Shown: in pieces, positions 27,101 through 35,526 of the stretch
Layout of the letters: every line of letters begins with the position of its first letter
How positions within the stretch are numbered: position 1 is the stretch's first letter
NCBI GenBank assembly: GCA_019637435.1
Contig: JAHBVO010000001.1
Span: 1,612,001 to 1,676,000 of the forward strand
Direction: 5' to 3'
DNA: 64,000 nucleotides
Source: Candidatus Obscuribacterales bacterium
GTDB lineage: Bacteria > Cyanobacteriota > Vampirovibrionia > Obscuribacterales > Obscuribacteraceae
Notes under the pieces: model-generated
Database searches by the model: none
What the model saw: only the letters and a program-made list of their open reading frames with translations
Told to the model about the DNA's origin: nothing
Program-made: the position numbers and the translations under genes

Positions 27101-29141
27101 AGGGTCATTGAAGGGTGGCACCATCTCGGGCGGAAGCAATAATGCGATTCGTTCAATTTTGGGTAACGCCGGAAATGGCGGCAACGGCGGCTCCGCCGTC
27201 GGTATTGCCGTAACTGGTGGCGATGGCGGTGACGTCTTTGATTCCGGATCCGGTGGAGATGTCAACTTGACTGCAGGGGTAATCACCTTCGGCGGACAAA
27301 TTGTTGCAAGCAGTTCTGGTACTACATATAAAGCTGGAAACGGTGGCGATGGAGGTGGCAACCCAGGTGGTAGCGGTGGCAACGCCGGCAACGGCGGTGA
27401 CGTGATTTTTAACGGTGAGGCGCCGCGTCGAGTCGGTAACGTCACCATTACCGGTGGCACAGTCGATGTGAACATCGTTTCTGTTGCTGGAGGAGTGGCT
27501 GGCGACGGCGGTAGCGCTGGGTTTGGCGGCGTCTCGGACGGAGGCGTTGGCGGTCGAGGTGGTGACGGCGGCGATGGTGGAAGCGGTACGAATGCTGGTA
27601 CCATCACAATCACTGGCTCATCCATTACTGCTGCGACGCTTGACGCACACGGCTCTGCTGGCGGCGACGGGCAGGATGGTGTAAGTGGGGCTTTCAGCAC
27701 CGTGACTGGAGGATTAGGAGGGAATGGTGGTGCCGCTGGTTCTCAAGGAACTGGCGGTAACGTTTTCCTTTCCACCGCAAAAGGAAAACCTCCGACTATC
27801 AACGTCTCTACGATAAACGTCGACGCTGGTTCGCAGGCGCATGCCGGGGGCGGAGGAGATGGTGGCTTTAATGGCTCCGTATTTGCAACTGGTGGGAATG
27901 CTGGACAAGTTGGCTCCTCTGCTGATGCCGGCTCGATCACGGTAAATGCCGGGGGCGACGTGAATATCAATACAATCAATGCGACTGGCGGCAGTGGAAA
28001 CCTCGGTAGCTTCGGCGGTAGTGGTGGCACAGCCGGTACCGGGTCTGGTGCTGCAGACGGTGGAGCTGGCGGAGTGATCATTATCACCTCCAAGAAAGGA
28101 AACTTTGCCTTCTCAGATATTGATTTCGACGGCGGTTCTGGTTCTGCCGCCGGCCCGGCAGGTGCAGCCCCGTCGGCACCGATCTCAGGTGACGGAGGTA
28201 ATGGTGGCGCCGGAGGCACGTTATCGCTCACCACTGGTGGTACTACAAACATCAACGGAGGACTCAACGGCTCAGGTGGCACTGGCGGTGCCGGCGGAGC
28301 AGGCTCTTCCGTGTCCACCGGCGGTAGTGGTGGCGCAGGTGGCAGCGGGGGGACCTTCTCCGTTGATGGAACCTCGCTGAGCTTGAATGGCGTCGCAAAC
28401 CTTCAGGGGGGCGCCGGCGGCAACGGCGGCTCCACTGGTCTCAACGCTAACGGCGGTACAGCCGGTTCCGGTGGCACTGGCGGTCAGGGCGGAGCGTTCA
28501 ACATAGCTAATGTGAAAGGTGATACTAATATCAACCTTATGAGCGTCAGTGGTGGTAATGGCGGCTCCGGTGCAAATGGTGTGGTCTCGGTTAACCAACT
28601 TCCTGTGACCGGAGGTAATGGCGGTTCTGGCGGAGTCGGTGGCACCATCAGCACCACTAAAGTTGGTGGCAACATTTCCGCCGACATCATTCGAGCCGAT
28701 GGTGGAGCCGCTGGAAACGGTGGTTTGGGAGGCAGCCCTACCTCTTCTCCGCAAGTCGCCGATGGTGCGTCTGGCGCTGATGGCGGTTCAGGCGGTGATG
28801 GTGGAACCGGTGGACAAGTTTCACTGTTCGCGGGCAAAAAGAAAGTTATCGACATCGTTACTTCGCTTTCCGCTAATGGTGGTACAGGTGGTGCCGGTGG
28901 CACCGGCGGAAGTGGCGATGTCGGTACGAGTACGACAGGATTTGGTGGCGATGGTGGTGACGGTGGATTCGGAGGAAACGGCGGTGACATAGTTACCTCG
29001 GTCATTCCGAGCACGCCGGCTTCCGCCGCTGGTGGCGCTGGTGGTTCAGGTGGAATCGGCGGTAACGGAGATCCGGATGGATTGGGCGGAAACGCCGGAA
29101 CTCCCGGAGCCGATGGAACCGTGTTCCCCGTAGTGCCCTAA
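24192..29141 (+). CDS. giant secreted glycine-rich (PGRS-like) protein
   Basis: 1649 residues. GTG at 24192 follows GGGAG and begins a signal peptide VKKFKKKAFSFVAVAALALV ending near AASA. Residues about 120-690 are short repeats rich in Gly, Asn, Ser, Thr (for example LGIGGDLHNSGNLFVH), which suggest a beta-helix adhesin fold. From about residue 690 to the end the chain is dominated by GGxGGxGG and GGAGGSGG units, similar in composition to mycobacterial PE_PGRS tails but without the PE domain. No C-terminal anchor or autotransporter barrel is seen. It is probably a surface or matrix protein. The antisense strand has long proline-rich open frames that are composition artefacts. Confidence 0.85.
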   Translation: MKKFKKKAFSFVAVAALALVGQAASANSGQNFHQAIENAARRGFEAQNSGSRHSDRLIQVQNLDGARAARHENRILRLENRHGIDTANTVNAIREQRLIRLNSINLNGLPSDLNLNSRRDNYVLGGLSGNVTISRAGSDLVVDGSTKLTAAEVAAVYQVLNESGQTLSLGKKGNADGGFLTLDAAATGGLTSLVIPKNVSVNGDFTNAAELGIGGDLHNSGNLFVHSNDASVTTATISADNIRNSRTGSIATVDSGSSVLNLSLFANMDIVNQGSINGAGDVSLSAGSSIQNVSDSGSIPTITAGQNVNLQSANIFNQGVISAKSGDINLATQLVSLPASKTVFVYGQGGAFNAAGDITIGSNVFDSSTAVLLNGGDYHSNNLVVNAGSGSADGAVGDVTGQLKVNAGIAHIGASTENLNLGQCVISGDPTFFNNSGNITVSGAISFGEAIAILASGDISDSGPTTITAASGDDGKNVTIIAGVTLTPIGLAMPTTTVPGTPIGLGTSVQVGKTSKTGGNINLASTTINTNGTNNGSGGDVLLIAAGSKKAGGQVNIGHVNASGSGTGDNGDISISGSSSSSISQAITTNTLSTGAGTGEAGNISLTVSAVTFSKDFVFDSTGSYTGTYQFAKKLSTGNIGTEQVTANGGLIQYSTAGSALINNGGISANGLTGRNAGEIRINAGNITINGAITANGGAGDTEVTGNGLDGGAGGAIILTSTNGGIFSNDGDAIVSRGGDGGAGALVGGIAGSGGNGGAGSSITLTSATTIDIGDQGVLSQGGSGGSGAHNTAGNGNAGGSAGAGGDGGNVSLSSDGSDMNLVGNILSQGGASGNGGDGANNGGGAGGEGGNGNIGGNGQTVSIVTSGSGNLNVFQQVGSLGGGNGAAGNGGDGFNGGAGGSGAGGNSSGRVEIVFGTGTLSFNGNAEIVSLSGAGGAAGNGGDATATGGIAGDGGGANSGGASGDVVITGSLKGGTISGGSNNAIRSILGNAGNGGNGGSAVGIAVTGGDGGDVFDSGSGGDVNLTAGVITFGGQIVASSSGTTYKAGNGGDGGGNPGGSGGNAGNGGDVIFNGEAPRRVGNVTITGGTVDVNIVSVAGGVAGDGGSAGFGGVSDGGVGGRGGDGGDGGSGTNAGTITITGSSITAATLDAHGSAGGDGQDGVSGAFSTVTGGLGGNGGAAGSQGTGGNVFLSTAKGKPPTINVSTINVDAGSQAHAGGGGDGGFNGSVFATGGNAGQVGSSADAGSITVNAGGDVNINTINATGGSGNLGSFGGSGGTAGTGSGAADGGAGGVIIITSKKGNFAFSDIDFDGGSGSAAGPAGAAPSAPISGDGGNGGAGGTLSLTTGGTTNINGGLNGSGGTGGAGGAGSSVSTGGSGGAGGSGGTFSVDGTSLSLNGVANLQGGAGGNGGSTGLNANGGTAGSGGTGGQGGAFNIANVKGDTNINLMSVSGGNGGSGANGVVSVNQLPVTGGNGGSGGVGGTISTTKVGGNISADIIRADGGAAGNGGLGGSPTSSPQVADGASGADGGSGGDGGTGGQVSLFAGKKKVIDIVTSLSANGGTGGAGGTGGSGDVGTSTTGFGGDGGDGGFGGNGGDIVTSVIPSTPASAAGGAGGSGGIGGNGDPDGLGGNAGTPGADGTVFPVVP
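26300..29130 (+). repeat. glycine-codon repeat region of the giant protein
   Basis: Tandem degenerate GGNGGN units (GGTGGC, GGCGGT) over about 2.8 kb. The codon third positions vary, so the repeat is maintained at protein level and not as exact DNA copies. Confidence 0.85.
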
Positions 29142-29164
29142 CTAATTCGTCGCTATGTCCAATT

Positions 29165-29199
29165 AAAAAGCGCGCATCTCGGAAGAGGTGCGCGCTTTT
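29165..29199. terminator. bidirectional terminator between the giant gene and argF
   Basis: Eleven-bp stem AAAAGCGCGCA/TGCGCGCTTTT with a 12-nt loop. It is flanked by A and T runs so it can end both the plus-strand giant gene and the minus-strand arg operon. Confidence 0.85.
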
Positions 29200-29261
29200 G
29201 CAATCGGAGAAAAACTGTGTGAAAACTGTGACTTCTGAGCGATCGCTTCGAAGTCGAAGAT

Positions 29262-30305
29262 CTACATAACTAGCGCCAAAATCGCCTTTTGCGCATGTAA
29301 GCGGTTTTCCGCCTGGTCGTAAACGACTGACTGAGGACCGTCGATGACCTCGTCTTGAACTTCTTCGCCGCGATGGGCGGGCAAGCAATGCATGAAGATT
29401 GCGTCCTGTTTGGCATTGCTCATGAGCGCACTGTTTACTTGATATGGAATGAACGCTTTTGTTTTGTCGTCGGCTTCAGCTTCTTGACCCATTGACACCC
29501 AAACGTCGGTGTAAACGACGTCCGCGTCTTTAACCGCTTCAACAGGATCGTGCGTAATCGTGAGTATTGCGCCGGTTTTCTTCGCTTCCTCTTGTGCCAT
29601 CGCCCATAGAGTCGCATCCGGTTCAAAACCTTCCGGGCAGCCTAGTGTGAAGTGTGTTCCAACTTTTGCTGCAAGAAGCATCAACGAATTTGCCACGTTG
29701 TTGCCGTCTCCAACAAATGCGATTTTCAGACCTTTGAAGTCGCCCTTATGCTGAACGATTGTCTGGAAATCCGCCAGGGCCTGGCAAGGATGTTCCAGGT
29801 CGCTGAGGCCGTTTACGACTGGAATATTAGAGTTCTTAGCCAGACTCACGACGGTATCATGAGAGAACGTTCTTGCCATTACAGCGTCGACCCAGCGCTC
29901 CAGGTTTTTCGCTACGTCGCTTACTGGTTCTCTCTTGCCTAGCTGACCCTCCATGTAGATTGCGTGACCGCCTAGTTGAGTCATGCCAGCTTCGAATGTG
30001 ATGCGGGTTCTCAGTGACGGTTTTTCAAAAAGCATCACCAAAGTCTGCCCCTTGGCGAAGAGGGTTTGAGTCTCATCGAATTTATTGAGATAGAGTTGCT
30101 GTGCCGTATCGATTATGAGGTGGATTTCCTCTGACGACAGGTCGGCAATGCCAAGCACGTCTTTGCCACGCATCAAGTTCGTTTCCAAAACCTTCGCTAG
30201 TGGCGAAGGCCCTACCGGTGGTGCCATCCGCTGGGAGGAACCGTTGCCTAGTTTTGCGGCGGCTTCTTTGATGAATGACAAAACTGGAATCAATACGTTC
30301 AACAT
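29262..30305 (-). CDS. argF: ornithine carbamoyltransferase
   Basis: 347 residues. It joins ornithine and carbamoyl phosphate to give citrulline. Motifs are EKPSLRTRITFEAG (carbamoyl-phosphate loop, Leu for the usual Thr), LSDLEHPCQALADF and the ornithine motif FMHCLPAHRGEEV. The enzyme core starts at MRGKDVLGIADLS, so there is a 44-residue N-terminal extension. This extension is probably real because ATG 30305 has GAGGAG and the internal ATG has none. Last gene of the argG-argH-argF operon, 128 bp after argH. Confidence 0.95.
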   Translation of the reverse strand: MLNVLIPVLSFIKEAAAKLGNGSSQRMAPPVGPSPLAKVLETNLMRGKDVLGIADLSSEEIHLIIDTAQQLYLNKFDETQTLFAKGQTLVMLFEKPSLRTRITFEAGMTQLGGHAIYMEGQLGKREPVSDVAKNLERWVDAVMARTFSHDTVVSLAKNSNIPVVNGLSDLEHPCQALADFQTIVQHKGDFKGLKIAFVGDGNNVANSLMLLAAKVGTHFTLGCPEGFEPDATLWAMAQEEAKKTGAILTITHDPVEAVKDADVVYTDVWVSMGQEAEADDKTKAFIPYQVNSALMSNAKQDAIFMHCLPAHRGEEVQDEVIDGPQSVVYDQAENRLHAQKAILALVM

Positions 30306-30433
30306 AACTTTCTTCTCCTCGTCCGGTCGAAACCTCGACCGCTAAAAACATTTGTTCTCTCTCGATTCGGCCGGTTTATAAAGGCTGCTTCCGGCTGCTG
30401 CATGTAGGGATTCGGGCGTCGCGGCTCGAATCC

Positions 30434-31777
30434 CTAAGGTCGAGCATTCATCATTTGCCCAGCGCCACCGGGCGATTTCTTGTTTGACACCGAAAGCTTG
30501 GGATCGAACAAATCAAAAACATCTTCGGCAAATAAACCGCTGTAGGTTTTATAGTCGGCAATCGGAAGTTGCGTTAGACTCAGACTTTTCTCTCTGGCGT
30601 GTGCCACCACTTCCGCTACCGTTTCATGTGCCGCTCTGAATGCCATGCCTTTGTTCACCAGGTACTCGAGAACATCGGTGGCATAGAGCTCGGGGTTGCT
30701 AACCGCTTTCTGCATGTTGTCAGCGTTCACAGACATCTCTGATAGAGCCAGAGACATTACTTTCAGAGCATCAATGATGGTGTTGGACGAATTGATCGCG
30801 GGCGGTTTCGTCTCCTGAAGATCGCGGTTGTAACCAACCGGCAATCCTTTTAGAGTAATCAACAAGTTCAGCAGATCACCGCATACGGTGCCAACCTTGC
30901 CGCGAACGATTTCGATCGGGTCCGGGTTTTTCTTCTGAGGCATCAAGCTTGACGTCGTTGTCACTGCGTCCGAAAAGGTTACGAAACCGAATTCGTTGGT
31001 GCACCAGATAATCATTGTTTCAGCCAGCTGCGAAAGATGCACTGCTGTCAGTGAACAGGCGAAAACGAATTCCGCCACGAAATCTCTGTCCATCACTGCA
31101 TCAATCGAGTTGGCGAAAGTTTTGTTGAAACCAAGAACTTCGGCTGAAACTTGCGGCGCGATTGGCAGCGAAGAGCCGGCTATGGCTCCTGCTCCCAGAG
31201 GGCTGCAAGCGGTTCTCTTCTGACAGTCTTCGAATCTTTCGGCGTCCCGCTTCAACATTTCGATGAAAGCGTTGAGCACGTGACCGAGGGTGACTGGCTG
31301 CGCCGGCTGCAAGTGGGTGTAGCCGGGCATGATTGTTTCAACATGGGCATTGGCTTGCTCGGTAAGAACCGAGCAGATAGCTTTGATTTGCCAGTTGATT
31401 GTCGCAATCTGTTCGAGCACGTAGAGTCTCATATCCAGAGCGACCTGGTCGTTTCTGCTTCTTGCGGTGTGGAGCAGTTTGGCATCAGGACCGATGATCT
31501 CTTCGAGTTTTTTCTCAACGTTCATATGAACGTCCTCAAACTCTTCGATAAGCTCAAAGGTCCCGTTGTAGGCCTCGTCTTTGATTTTGCTGAGTCCATC
31601 AATGAGATTTGTAGCTTGCGTGGCCGTCAGTAAGCCGACTTTCTCCAGCATCGCTACGTGTGCGAGACTTCCGTTTACATCAGCCGCGATCAGATGTTTG
31701 TCGTCCGCGACTGATGAAACGAATTTTGTCACCGCCGGATCAAGTGGCTGGTTGAAGGCTTTTCTTAACACTTTCAT
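30434..31777 (-). CDS. argH: argininosuccinate lyase
   Basis: 447 residues. It splits argininosuccinate into arginine and fumarate. The fumarase-family signature SSLMPQKKNPDP is intact, as are HTARSRNDQVALDMRLY and PGYTHLQPAQPVT. The N-terminal WGGRF found in most ArgH reads LRKAF here, an unusual change close to the active-site entrance. The start ATG lies inside argG (38-bp overlap) with TGGAG upstream, which indicates translational coupling. Confidence 0.95.
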   Translation of the reverse strand: MKVLRKAFNQPLDPAVTKFVSSVADDKHLIAADVNGSLAHVAMLEKVGLLTATQATNLIDGLSKIKDEAYNGTFELIEEFEDVHMNVEKKLEEIIGPDAKLLHTARSRNDQVALDMRLYVLEQIATINWQIKAICSVLTEQANAHVETIMPGYTHLQPAQPVTLGHVLNAFIEMLKRDAERFEDCQKRTACSPLGAGAIAGSSLPIAPQVSAEVLGFNKTFANSIDAVMDRDFVAEFVFACSLTAVHLSQLAETMIIWCTNEFGFVTFSDAVTTTSSLMPQKKNPDPIEIVRGKVGTVCGDLLNLLITLKGLPVGYNRDLQETKPPAINSSNTIIDALKVMSLALSEMSVNADNMQKAVSNPELYATDVLEYLVNKGMAFRAAHETVAEVVAHAREKSLSLTQLPIADYKTYSGLFAEDVFDLFDPKLSVSNKKSPGGAGQMMNARP

Positions 31778-32960
31778 TGCACTTACTCCAGGCTGTGAGT
31801 CTTAAACCATTGACGTTGATGAAGCCACCAGACTCATGTTTGTCGAACATTCCCATTGCTTCGAAGCTCGATAGCTTCTCGTCGTAGAGGCTATTTTGCG
31901 ATTGTCGGCCTACGACAATTGAATTTCCTTTGTAGAGTTTCAACTTCGCCCAACCGTTGACATTGGCTTGGGATGCATCGATCGCATTCTTCAACAAAAC
32001 TGCCTCAGGTGCGAACCAGAAACCGTTGTAAGTGAGTTCTGCGAACTTCAGTCCCCACTCCTGCTTCATGTGAGAAACTTCGCGATCGAGTGTTAAAGAT
32101 TCAACCGCCACGTGTGCTTGCATGAGAAGCGTGGCGCCAGGAGTTTCATAAACACCTCTCGACTTAATTCCAACGAAACGATTCTCAACCAGATCGACTC
32201 TTCCGACTCCGTGTTTCGCTCCAATTTCATTTGCCTTATTGAGCAAGTCGACGGGACCAAGAGCTTCTCCATTGATCGCTACCGGGACGCCGCACTTAAA
32301 TTCGATGGTGATCTCTTCAGCTTTGTCGGGGGCTTGCTCCGGATTTGTCGTCCAGAGATAAATGTCTTCTGGGGGAGCGGCAGCGGGATCTTCGAGAATG
32401 CCACCTTCGTAACTGATGTGCATCAGGTTCGCGTCCATTGAGTATGGTTTCTCTTTGGTTACGGGAACAGGAATGCCATGTTTTTTCGCGTATTCGATCA
32501 GGTCGTTTCTTCCGGAATAATTCCATTCGCGCCAGGGAGCGATTATTTGAAGATGCGGTGCCAGGGACTTGACGGCAAGTTCGAAGCGAACTTGATCGTT
32601 ACCCTTGCCGGTCGCACCGTGGGCGATGGCATCGCAACCCTCTTTCAGGGCTGCAGTAATCATGCCCTGAGCGATGCATGGGCGCGCCAGTGATGTGCCC
32701 ATGAGATAGGTATGTTCATAGACACCGTTTGCTTTGATGGATTCAAACACATAGTTATTCACGAAGTCATTGCATAAATCGTCTACTATGCATTTCTCGG
32801 CGCCTGTTTTCATCGCCTTTTCGACAACTGCATCGAAGTCCTCGCCTTGCCCGACGTTGGCGCAGTATGCGACGACCGGCACATTGTAGGTTTCTTTGAG
32901 CCAGGTGAGAATGCAAGATGTATCCAGACCACCGCTGTAGGCGAGCAAAATCTTTTTCAT
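31740..32960 (-). CDS. argG: argininosuccinate synthase
   Basis: 406 residues. It condenses citrulline and aspartate with ATP. The N-type ATP pyrophosphatase loop AYSGGLDTSCIL is at residue 8, followed by YCANVGQGEDF, GATGKGNDQVRFE and YSMDANLMHISYEGG. AGAGGA lies upstream of ATG. It is the first gene of the operon, behind a leader of almost 400 nt that contains the arginine-rich leader ORF and the ArgR-type boxes. Citrulline comes from argF at the other end of the same transcript. Confidence 0.96.
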   Translation of the reverse strand: MKKILLAYSGGLDTSCILTWLKETYNVPVVAYCANVGQGEDFDAVVEKAMKTGAEKCIVDDLCNDFVNNYVFESIKANGVYEHTYLMGTSLARPCIAQGMITAALKEGCDAIAHGATGKGNDQVRFELAVKSLAPHLQIIAPWREWNYSGRNDLIEYAKKHGIPVPVTKEKPYSMDANLMHISYEGGILEDPAAAPPEDIYLWTTNPEQAPDKAEEITIEFKCGVPVAINGEALGPVDLLNKANEIGAKHGVGRVDLVENRFVGIKSRGVYETPGATLLMQAHVAVESLTLDREVSHMKQEWGLKFAELTYNGFWFAPEAVLLKNAIDASQANVNGWAKLKLYKGNSIVVGRQSQNSLYDEKLSSFEAMGMFDKHESGGFINVNGLRLTAWSKCNESVKKSLQPAT

Positions 32961-33134
32961 TGTATAAGTCCTCTTTTAAAATTTTTGATTCAATCAATCC
33001 GGAGCGACCTGCGTTTTCAAAACACTTCGCAGTCACGGTTTGTTGCACACGTTCAGTATCGCTGTGTTAAAGGAGAGAACTGGCAACGCGCGGGGCGGCT
33101 CATCTAAGTCCTGAAGCCCTGCTTCGTGAGCTGC

Positions 33135-33209
33135 TGCGTCGCTGTCAGTTTTACCGTTCTACTGACGTTTTATGTTCTTACAAAGCTTCTTACGCTCGCA
33201 AGCGACGCA
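33135..33209 (-). promoter_or_regulatory. possible attenuator pairing in the argG leader
   Basis: On the minus strand, TGCGTCGCT (33201-33209, codons 18-21 of the leader ORF) is perfectly complementary to AGCGACGCA (33135-33143) downstream. A second hairpin GTCAGT/ACTGAC (33161-33166, 33144-33149) lies directly against it. Thus ribosome position on the leader ORF would change which helices form. I do not see a canonical U-tract terminator, so the output could be Rho-dependent or translational. Confidence 0.45.
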
Positions 33210-33264
33210 TGCATCGGAGGCGTCGTCGTCGTCGACGGTTCGATATTTTGACGACTGGCATCAC
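33190..33264 (-). CDS. arginine-rich leader peptide of the arg operon
   Basis: 24 codons: (M)MPVVKISNRRRRRRLRCMRRLRA, with six consecutive Arg codons and ten Arg in total. GTG 33264 has AAGGGAG 9 nt upstream; ATG 33261 is the next codon. It lies between the operator/promoter and argG on the same strand, which is the position and codon bias of attenuation leader peptides such as those of his, leu and ilv operons. Scarce Arg-tRNA would stall the ribosome on the Arg run. Function is inference from position, composition, Shine-Dalgarno site and the nearby complementary segments. Confidence 0.7.
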   Translation of the reverse strand: MMPVVKISNRRRRRRLRCMRRLRA

Positions 33265-33353
33265 GATTGCGTTCTCCCTTGCTTAAACTAACCTTTGTCC
33301 GGCGCGTTCCTATAGATTCAACAACGCGGCAAGCCGGAGGCGTTGGTTACGTA

Positions 33354-33392
33354 TCTGCATAATCATACATTCGCCCTGTATAATTATGCACG
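33354..33392 (-). promoter_or_regulatory. paired ArgR-type operator (two ARG boxes) with embedded -10
   Basis: TGCATAATCATACA (33356-33369) and TGTATAATTATGCA (33377-33390) are two near-perfect 14-bp palindromes, centre to centre 21 bp. As 18-bp boxes they are separated by 3 bp, the classic spacing for a hexameric ArgR operator. TATGAT (minus strand, 33362-33367) could be the -10 element inside the proximal box, so binding would block the promoter. No argR gene is in the window. Confidence 0.65.
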
Positions 33393-33452
33393 GAATTGAT
33401 TGCTATGTAACCAAAATGTAACGCCAGGGTCCATCCTCGGCCATGGACTTCG

Positions 33453-35381
33453 CTAATTTATCAATTCGATCGGGTCGAGGTTGCTTGAGCGTACATTCGT
33501 CTGAAGTTCTATCAGCGGCGGCAACTTAAGCTCCGCTCGTCGCGTTTCAAGCTGTTTCAACGCAGGTCGGCAATCTTTTGACGTGTCAATCATTCGAAAC
33601 TTCTGTAGACGTGGCATTTGAGCCGCATACAATACTCCTTCCGTCGTTACGAGTTCCGGTGCCGTCAGCTTCAATTCGTGATACCGAGCCTTCGAAAGTG
33701 CTTTTAGAGTATCGTTTGTAATATCTGACCTATTGAGCGACAGATACTGCAGTTTCTTGCACTCCGCTAGCGGTGCGACAACGCTGCCTGTGAGACCATG
33801 GCATCGAGTAAACGACAGTTTTTCCAATTGAGGGAACTTTGCCAGAGACTTAAAAACGTCCGATTCAATGTTGCACCCTTTGAATGTGAGACTCAAAATA
33901 TTCAGGCGTTGGAGTGGATCTATATTTGTTACAGAGCAAGAGTTATCCGGCGTGAGAAATTCAAGGCTTCGCAATGACTTAATAGGCGTTAGAAGTTCGA
34001 TGAAACCATTCTCGTTTCGATACGGAATCGAAAGTGTTCTCAAATGCTGAAAGTCCTTAAGAAGAGCCACACCCTTTAACGTAACGTCTGATTCTCCGAG
34101 TTTGAGTTCCGTCAAGTCCGGATGTTGATGTAGCATCCTTTCAATGTCCTTATCCCTGTATGGATCTATCGGCAAATTCCGATCCGGCATGCTCACGATA
34201 CTCAGGTTGGCTGCTGCTTCCGGAATCGCTGACAAATTGGAGGCAGAAATTTTCATATCGGAGAAATCTCCATTCCGGCTGTTTGCTTGCTCTTGCTTGT
34301 TTGCGTTGGAGAACAGAAAGAATGATACTGTCGCCGATACCACTAGCAAGAGCAGGGGGACGCCGATCAAGATGCCGATAGACTTCTTCGGCGCCGTCGC
34401 GGTGGCTGCGGAGGACTCCTCCGCTGACACTGTTCGCTTTGCGCGTCTATTTGCCTCTTGCTGGGTCTGAAAAATCGCCTCTTCTTTCAAAAGCTCATCG
34501 AGAAGCTGGCTGACCGTTTGAAACCGCTCCTGCTGGTTCTTTCTCAAACATTTATCCACAATTGCTTCCAGACCAGGGGTCAAGGGTGGGCTGAATTGGA
34601 GACCGATCTGAGTTGCTCGATCGCCAATCGTGGCCGGTTTTTCATTCGCATGCTTCTCAAACATCTGTACGACCGTTTCAGCCTCAAATGGCGGGGTACC
34701 GGTCAGTGCTTCGAACATCAAACATCCGAACGAATAGACATCGGAGCGCACGTCCGTATCGCGAGTCGCTGCTTGCTCCGGCGGCATGTATTTCGGCGTA
34801 CCCAAGCCAACGCCTTTGGTGGTGAAGAACTGTTTTGAATCAGTCTCCACCGCCAAACCAAAATCGAGAATGCGAGCCTTGAAAGTTCGCTTTCCGTCTT
34901 CCTCTTCGATGAGCATTATGTTACTCGGTTTGAGATCTCGATGAATCACGTTCTTGCTGTGCGCGTGGATCAATCCGCGCGCAATGTCGATAAAGGCTGC
35001 CAGCGCAAGCGGAACGGGCAGAGGACCATTGTCTTTTAACCAGGCCGCTAATGTCTTACCCGGAACATACTCCAGCACCAGATACGGTTCGCTTTCACTT
35101 GTGAGACCAAAGTCGAATGCAGTTAGTAGGTTCGCATGTTGCAGCGTCGCTAGAATTTTAGCCTCTCGCTGGAAGCGCACCGACTGAGAATCCGTAGAGC
35201 TTCCGTGGAGTTTTTTTATCGCAAAGACTTTATTCAGGTTTTTGTCGAGAACCTTATAGACGACACCTGCCGCTCCCGTTCCAACAACTTCGAGCACATC
35301 GTACCTGTCACCAATGTGTTTTGGCGGCGGCGGCAGTTTTGAAGATATCTTTGGACCGGAACCGTCGAGCGAATCTGCCAT
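33453..35381 (-). CDS. membrane Ser/Thr protein kinase with leucine-rich ectodomain
   Basis: 642 residues. Residues about 25-290 form a PknB-type kinase: GTGAAGVVYKV loop, AIKKLHG lysine, VIHRDLKPSNIM catalytic loop, LDFGLAVE and GTPKYMPPEQAA. A transmembrane helix (IGILIGVPLLLLVVSATVSF) is near residue 335. The outer part has leucine-rich units (DLTELKLGESDVT, KLQYLSLNRSDIT and others). It probably senses an extracellular ligand and phosphorylates cytoplasmic targets. GGGAG precedes the start. Kinases of this shape are frequent in Obscuribacter-like genomes. Confidence 0.88.
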   Translation of the reverse strand: MADSLDGSGPKISSKLPPPPKHIGDRYDVLEVVGTGAAGVVYKVLDKNLNKVFAIKKLHGSSTDSQSVRFQREAKILATLQHANLLTAFDFGLTSESEPYLVLEYVPGKTLAAWLKDNGPLPVPLALAAFIDIARGLIHAHSKNVIHRDLKPSNIMLIEEEDGKRTFKARILDFGLAVETDSKQFFTTKGVGLGTPKYMPPEQAATRDTDVRSDVYSFGCLMFEALTGTPPFEAETVVQMFEKHANEKPATIGDRATQIGLQFSPPLTPGLEAIVDKCLRKNQQERFQTVSQLLDELLKEEAIFQTQQEANRRAKRTVSAEESSAATATAPKKSIGILIGVPLLLLVVSATVSFFLFSNANKQEQANSRNGDFSDMKISASNLSAIPEAAANLSIVSMPDRNLPIDPYRDKDIERMLHQHPDLTELKLGESDVTLKGVALLKDFQHLRTLSIPYRNENGFIELLTPIKSLRSLEFLTPDNSCSVTNIDPLQRLNILSLTFKGCNIESDVFKSLAKFPQLEKLSFTRCHGLTGSVVAPLAECKKLQYLSLNRSDITNDTLKALSKARYHELKLTAPELVTTEGVLYAAQMPRLQKFRMIDTSKDCRPALKQLETRRAELKLPPLIELQTNVRSSNLDPIELIN

Positions 35382-35526
35382 TTGGTCTCCCTATTCGCGC
35401 AAATACATTTTACCCGAAAGCTTAGCGAAATCCGCCGCGCGATTTTGAGGACCGCTGAACGATCCTTTGAATCACTCCCGATGTGTTTTCTTGCTATCTT
35501 GGATCTGAGACCAGCCGGTAACTAGA

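Noticed and set aside
26078..29014. Long proline- and alanine-rich open frames antisense to the giant gene
   Set aside because: They are the complement of GGC/GGT glycine codons and show no start sites or domains.
33209..33286. Plus-strand ORF with eight consecutive Arg codons (MHRRRRRRRR...)
   Set aside because: It is the mirror of the minus-strand leader: CG-rich Arg codons read as Arg on both strands. It has no gene downstream on its strand and its start context is not better than that of the minus-strand leader.
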